Made by a program: the position numbers and the translations under genes. From positions 1 to 7,340 of the forward strand of contig DOQE01000013.1 in assembly GCA_003512585.1 (NCBI GenBank): 7,340 nt of DNA. Direction: 5' to 3'. This document shows positions 6,886 through 7,340 of this stretch, piece after piece. Under the pieces are notes generated by a model. The model was not told the DNA's origin. It was given only the letters and a program-made list of their open reading frames with translations, and did not search any database. Numbering within the stretch: the stretch's first letter is position 1; each line of letters begins with the position of its first letter. This stretch comes from Bacillota bacterium. Lineage in GTDB: Bacteria; Bacillota_I; Bacilli_A; RFN20; CAG-826.

Positions 6886-6938
6886 TGTTATGATAACACA
6901 ATCGATTGGTTTCTAAAACCTTTTATTTATAAAATAAA
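6886..6938. repeat. Row of four abutting palindromes
   Basis: Four inverted repeats tile this stretch almost without gaps. They are TGTTATGATAACA at 6886-6898 (6-bp arms, one central base), CAATCGATTG at 6899-6908 (perfect 10-mer), GGTTTCTAAAACC at 6908-6920 (5-bp arms, 3-bp centre), and TTTATTT / AAATAAA around ATA at 6922-6938. They fill most of the space between the dnaA stop and the DnaA-box pair. None has a G+C-rich stem followed by T, so they are not a good terminator. They could be operators or part of the origin; the function is unknown. Confidence 0.5.
6890..6917 (-). promoter_or_regulatory. Possible dnaN promoter
   Basis: On the minus strand there is an extended -10-like TGTTATCAT (hexamer TATCAT at 6895-6890, one mismatch from TATAAT, with the upstream TG) and a -35-like TTTAGA at 6917-6912 (four of six) with a 16-bp spacer. 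It would place a start near 6883, about 95 nt before dnaN, and the transcript would carry the DnaA-box region in its leader. The -10 lies inside one palindrome, so a palindrome-binding repressor could act here. Chance matches are easy in such A+T-rich DNA. Confidence 0.25.
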
Positions 6939-6942
6939 CACC

Positions 6943-7340
6943 CTAAGAAAGTTTGCTTTTTAAATCAGAAATTGCTGCTATCATATCCGGATCGTTTTTC
7001 AACGAGTTTTCCACTTTTTTTACACCATTCATCACAGTTGCGTGGTCTTTTCCACCAAACGTTTCCCCTATTTTGATGAATGGGGTGTCTAACATTTCCC
7101 TATCTAAGTACATCGCAATATGCCTTGCCATGGCTATTCTGGACGTTCTTATTTTTCCAGTGAGTTGGGAAGGAGTTAATGAATAGTAATCGGAAACGCA
7201 GGCTATTATTTTTTCTTCGGTGAGTTTTTGTCCATTCTCGACTTGACTAGTTAAAGTGCTTATTGCCTTTGCGGCCACATCCATTGTTATTCGATTCGTT
7301 GACTTAATATTTATTGTATAAAAGATCAGCCTATTTAAAG
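6943..7340 (-). CDS. dnaA: Chromosomal replication initiator DnaA, C-terminal part
   Basis: DnaA is the AAA+ initiator that binds DnaA boxes and opens the origin. Only the last 131 complete codons are present; the frame runs open through the right window edge. The visible part begins LNRLIFYTINI, the end of the AAA+ lid (compare the family ELEGALNR motif), and then domain IV. Domain IV contains the basic patch LTGKIRTSRIAMARHIAMYL and the helix-turn-helix signature IKIGETFGGKDHATVMNGV. The Arg at 7147-7149 matches E. coli Arg399, which enters the minor groove, and the Asp-His pair matches Asp433-His434. The residue matching Thr435 is Ala. The ATG at 7284 is internal, not the start. The gene ends in TAG, 154 bp before dnaN. 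Confidence 0.96.
   Translation of the reverse strand, partial: LNRLIFYTINIKSTNRITMDVAAKAISTLTSQVENGQKLTEEKIIACVSDYYSLTPSQLTGKIRTSRIAMARHIAMYLDREMLDTPFIKIGETFGGKDHATVMNGVKKVENSLKNDPDMIAAISDLKSKLS

Noticed and set aside
6922..6938. TTTATTT/AAATAAA inverted repeat as the dnaA terminator.
   Set aside because: The stem has no G-C pair, and no T-run follows it on the minus strand beyond the repeat itself.
1..7340. Use of TGA as tryptophan (Mycoplasma-type code), considered because of the low G+C content.
   Set aside because: Tryptophans in conserved positions of GyrB and RecF are TGG, no in-frame TGA occurs in the genes, and yaaA ends in TGA at the length expected for the family.
1..7340. Mobile elements, CRISPR, toxin-antitoxin or defence genes.
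   Set aside because: No repeated spacers, transposase-like frames, tRNA-like folds or foreign-looking genes were seen; all coding space is explained by six core genes.

Overview
This window is a core chromosomal locus of a low-G+C bacterium, read almost entirely from the minus strand. In minus-strand order it holds dnaA (3' part only), dnaN, yaaA/rlbA, recF, gyrB and gyrA (cut by the left window edge). This gene order, the short S4-domain gene yaaA between dnaN and recF, the GyrB without the long enterobacterial insert, and strong AGGAGG-type ribosome binding sites point to the Bacillota, probably class Bacilli or a relative; that placement is inference. Every tryptophan codon I checked is TGG, no TGA occurs inside a reading frame, and yaaA ends in TGA, so the standard bacterial code fits and the Mycoplasma code does not.

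Layout, right to left. 7340-6943: end of dnaA with the DNA-binding domain IV. 6942-6789: a 154-bp gap holding a row of four abutting palindromes, two directly adjacent DnaA-box-like 9-mers, a run of TAA-like triplets and a very A+T-rich tract, followed by the dnaN ribosome binding site. Its order (dnaA, paired boxes, triplets, A+T-rich tract, dnaN) is that of the unwinding region of the Bacillus subtilis origin, so I read it as a candidate oriC element. 6788-5667: dnaN. 5666-5569: a 98-bp gap with a perfect hairpin plus T-run and a second palindrome. 5568-1: yaaA, recF, gyrB and gyrA, packed with an overlap of 4 nt, then gaps of 4 and 15 nt, certainly one transcription unit.

Together the genes cover replication initiation (DnaA), processivity (sliding clamp), replication-linked repair (RecF), ribosome or RNA binding (YaaA) and supercoiling (gyrase). 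I found no mobile element, CRISPR array, tRNA or rRNA, and no foreign gene. The window is housekeeping DNA, not an accessory region. The points worth a second look are the candidate origin, the palindromes in both gaps, quinolone-resistance-like residues in both gyrase subunits, acidic N-terminal extensions on both subunits, and an alanine in the DnaA DNA-recognition loop.
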